From contig JAREIK010000385.1 of the NCBI GenBank assembly GCA_029783825.1, positions 744,001-808,000 on the forward strand: DNA of 64,000 bases, written 5' to 3'. Origin of the DNA: Sapria himalayana (taxonomy: Eukaryota; Streptophyta; Magnoliopsida; Malpighiales; Rafflesiaceae). The notes below the pieces were generated by a model, which made no database searches, was not told the origin of the DNA, and saw only the letters and a list, made by a program, of their open reading frames with translations. A program made the position numbers and the translations under genes. This document shows positions 60,600 to 64,000 of the stretch, piece by piece; the first letter of the stretch is position 1, and the number at the start of each line of letters is the position of its first letter.

Positions 60600-62640
60600 C
60601 CTATGCAAGCTAGATATATGTCTCTCATTTGGTATAAACTCTAAATCATAAATAGTCAAAACTCTTAATTACTAACTCAATAAGAGTATGTACTAGAGAA
60701 GATTCATTAACTATTAAGTCATCTGAGCCTAAAAGAGATATTCCTACTCAAGATATCCCACACTCTCCAAATCAATATAATCTTTATTTATTGATTGATA
60801 TAATGACTACATAAGAATAATATCAAAATAAGTATCAACATGTTCATATATAACCAACAAATGACTCTTTCTACTAATTGGTAATTCATGAATATCTACA
60901 AATAATATATAAAAAATTATAAATACAAATAAAATATCTAGATTTACAATCTCTTTAAGCTTGTGGAAAAAATAAATTAAATCAAAAATTCATTCACAAT
61001 ATTTCTACAAATTTTAAATTATAAATAATTATACCTTCTTTGAATAATAGAATATCCAAGAAAAATACATCTTAAGGATATGAATGTCAACTTGTCCTAT
61101 TTTCAAGATCGATCAAGAAATAATTAAGTGCATTCAAAACTCTGACAAGCAAATTAAATAACATACCTTTATGATATAGGATCTGAAATATTCATTGACG
61201 ATTAAATCATTTTGGCCTAAAAGAGATCTTCTTATCCAAAGTATATATCTCTCTCTCTCCAAAATCAATATGATCTTAATTTATTGATAAATATAATAAT
61301 TTTATGAAGATAATACCATTTTTAAGTATCAACATGCCCATGTATAGTCGACAAATAATTCTTTCTATTGATTAGTGATTCATGCATAGTTACAAATAAG
61401 AAACGAGGAAAAATAAATATAAATGAAACATCTAAATTCACAATTTTTCTAGGCTTGTGGAAAAACTAATTTTAATCGAAAAAGACTAATCACTCACTAA
61501 AAGTATATCAAGGATATGGATGTCAACTTATCCTATCTTGAAAATCAATCAAGAAAAAACTAAGTATGTTCAAAACTCTGACATGCAAAATAAAATAATA
61601 TCTATTCATGATATAGGATCTGAAAGATTCACTGACTATTGAGTCATCTGGGCCTGAAAGAAATCTTTCTACCCAAGATATCTCACTCTCTTCAAAATCA
61701 ATATGATCTTAGTTTATTGATAGATATAATGACTTTATGAAATTAACATCATGCTACATATCAACATGCTCATATGTAGCCAATAAGTAACCCTTTCTTT
61801 TAATTGGTGATTCATGCATATCTACAAATAAGAGGAAGAATATTAGATATAAATGAAATACCTAGATTTAGTCTTTTTAAGCTTGTGGAAAAACTAAATT
61901 TAGTCAAAAAAAATAACAATTTTATTCCCAAAAATTCTACTAATGTATAGTGATAAATAATTATACACTCTTTGAATACTAGAATATCCAAGAAAAATAC
62001 ATATTGAGGATATGAATATCAACTTGTCCTATCTTTAAGATTGATCAAGAAATAATTAAGCGCATTCAAAACTCTAACATGTAAGTTAAATAACATAATT
62101 CCATGATATAGGATCTGAAATATTCATTGACTATTAAGTCATTTGGGCCTAAAAGAGATCTTCCTATCCAAAATATTTCTCTCTTTAAAATTAATATGAT
62201 TTTAATTTATTGATAGATCAACAAATTAAGAACTCCATGAGAATAATATCATGCTAAATATCAACATGCTCATATGTAGTTGACAAGTCACTCTTAGTAC
62301 TAATTGATGATTCAAGCTTAGCTACAAATAATGGAGAAAGAATAATACATGTAGTAAAATATTTAGACGCACACTCTTTCTAGGCTCATAAAAAAACTAA
62401 TTTTAGTCAAAAATAATAATAATAACACTCACTAAAATTCTACAAATATCTAATATAAAATAATTATACACTCTTTGAATACTAGAATATTAAAAAAAAG
62501 ATACATCTCAAAGATTTTAAAATATCTAACATGTCTACTTGTCCAAACCTGAAGATCGAACAACAACAAAAAATAAGTGCATTCAAAACTCTAACATGGA
62601 AGTTAAATAACATCTTTCATTTATATAAAATCTAAAAAAA
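60600..62640 (-). repeat. Tandem array (~424-506-bp units) from a Copia integrase-end segment
   Basis: The landmark 'gcttgtggaaaaactaa' recurs near 60960, 61453, 61878 and 62383. 'atgatataggatctgaaatattcattgac' recurs near 61176, 61610 and 62103, with a partial copy near 60690. Spacings alternate between about 500 and 430 bp. On the minus strand the 'ttgtcctat...agaatatccaagaaaaatac' part reads like the Copia integrase end (CIFLGYSIIQRRYN). About 4.5 units, all with stops. Confidence 0.65.
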
Positions 62641-63383
62641 TATATGCTAAAAAATTATTAAAAGAATATCTAATTAATAAGGTAAATTACAATTAAAATC
62701 ATATCTCATTAAAAATATTTTAAAATATCTCAATCATATGTTTATTCAAACTAATATATACCTTTCAACAAAACAATTCTGTTGAAATATATTAACACAA
62801 AAAGTCTAGTATATAATCTTATTATTTATATAATAAGTGTTAAATTAGTCTGGCATACATTCTAATATATTATTACTTTTAAATTTTTTAATATTTTTAA
62901 CAAATTACTTTATTATTATATTGTAAAAAATTTTAAAAATAGAAAATGCTTGTAATTTATCTCGAAAAAAATATATCAATATATATATCAAATTATAATT
63001 AACAAAAATAATCAAATATCTTAATTTCTCTTATTTCTATCTCTACTAAGTACTCATATGTCTAGGTAAATCAAATCAAATAGTTTCTTACTTAAGTCAG
63101 ACTAGCATATCGGTTAAAATATCTTAAGACTATAATAAAATATTCTCACCTTAATCAGTATTAAGCGACTGATAAGAATATGCAAGTAAAAAATAATGTA
63201 AACAAACATCAAATCGCAATAAAAATAAAATCATAGTTAAATTGTCTAAAAAGAAAAATTACAAAAAAAAAGCTAATAGGGTACAATTATATTCAATAAC
63301 TTTCAAATATTTTACCTCAGCTATAATAATATTTTTAGAAAATAATATATGATAAATAGGATACAATTACATATAATATTAGT
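62641..63383. other. AT-rich DNA, nothing recognised
   Basis: Very AT-rich, with no coding, repeat landmarks or element ends that I can pair. Confidence 0.4.
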
Positions 63384-63573
63384 TGCTGAGAATCATAGGA
63401 TATTCTTGAATATTCTTTAATTTATTCACTACTATTATTGTATATTATTTTCTTTTATTTATATTGAATTTATTTTTTCTGTATGTTTGTCTTTATAGCC
63501 TTTATAAATAGGCAGAATCTATGATGTATTTAATTCAATTCAGTAAAAAAAACATTTTTTTCTTCTCTTAACA
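63384..63573 (+). mobile_element. 5' LTR (about 190 bp) of a Copia-like element
   Basis: Begins TGCTGAGAATCATAGG and ends CTTCTCTTAACA. A TATA-like tttataaata lies at 63501-63510. Directly after it, TGGTATCAAAGAG (63574 on) is a close match to the tRNA-Met primer-binding site TGGTATCAGAGC. The leader 63590-64000 continues off the window, and its frames carry stops. The 3' LTR is not in the window. Confidence 0.65.
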
Positions 63574-64000
63574 TGGTATCAAAGAGATGAAAGTTTCAGG
63601 TTCAGAGTTTGTCATATATTCAATTATGACAACCTATCTAATAGTTTGATCTCTTTCCGACCAATCCACCTTCATCACAAAAAGTATCAAGACTCTTAAT
63701 CACCTTCATACCTTCACATTTGCTAGCATACTATTCCAACATCGTCTCCAGCTATCCTAGCCTGCAAGATATCACCACCATCAGACTCGTCGGCTGCCGA
63801 TCTATCAAAAGGAGGAAAGAACTCCAGCAACAGCCATCTGATGACCAAAATTCACCACCAAGCTCGTCTACCTCCGATGAAGCCTCATAGCACCTAGCAT
63901 CCTTGGTCCGGTGTCTCCAACTATGTGATTTTGCCCAGTCTCTCTCTGATAAGACTAGTTCTCTAAATTGTTAGTGTTTTCTTTCCTTTTTTCCACGACT

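Noticed and set aside
60600..62640. CRISPR-like regular repeats.
   Set aside because: The units are 424-506 bp, diverged and retrotransposon-derived, in a plant nuclear genome with no short repeat-spacer pattern.

Overview
The window is nuclear DNA from a flowering plant. Its genes carry spliceosomal GT-AG introns, its proteins are plant-specific forms (retinoblastoma-related protein RBR, the plant form of THO1/HPR1, an organellar double-GTPase Der), and the rest is very AT-rich DNA packed with plant transposable elements. The SINE-like 3' ends and the RBR sequence lean towards a monocot, but I would not name a species.

All four genes lie on the minus strand. From the left: the 5' exons of a PRMT3-type arginine methyltransferase (985-1943, 3' part off the left edge); a complete 16-exon RBR gene (2540-10517); a complete 8-exon organellar Der-type GTPase (12318-16775); and THO complex subunit 1/HPR1 (17500-54295 and beyond). 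For RBR and Der the exon lengths sum to exact multiples of three (965 and 570 codons plus stop). The 18 HPR1 exons also sum in frame to 537 codons plus stop; only the first roughly 60 residues lie beyond the right edge. HPR1 therefore covers at least 36.8 kb for a protein of about 600 residues.

The HPR1 introns explain most of the window. Intron 20931-24454 holds a tandem array of SINE-like units with a three-unit higher-order period, plus a telomere-like minisatellite. Intron 25047-37763 holds GC-rich hAT-type MITEs, Copia debris, a Mutator-type MITE and a degenerate hAT element. Intron 38353-46520 holds a decayed Gypsy element split by a 3.6-kb hAT element with a perfect 8-bp target duplication. 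Intron 46667-54201 holds a hAT MITE, another decayed hAT element and Copia debris. The stretch right of 54295 (presumed first intron) holds a decayed LINE, Copia remnants including a tandem array, and the 5' LTR of a Copia-like element running off the window. RBR intron 6855-9672 carries a MITE, a 250-bp tandem array of SINE-related units and a Mutator-type MITE.

Functionally the genes are unlinked housekeeping genes: cell-cycle control (RBR), organelle ribosome assembly (Der), mRNP export and R-loop avoidance (HPR1), and ribosomal-protein methylation (PRMT3). I see no operon, CRISPR, viral or secondary-metabolite system. The unusual features are the size and contents of the HPR1 gene and the repeated conversion of dispersed elements into local tandem arrays. 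All coordinates come from reading the sequence by eye; splice sites were chosen by GT/AG, phase and family conservation.
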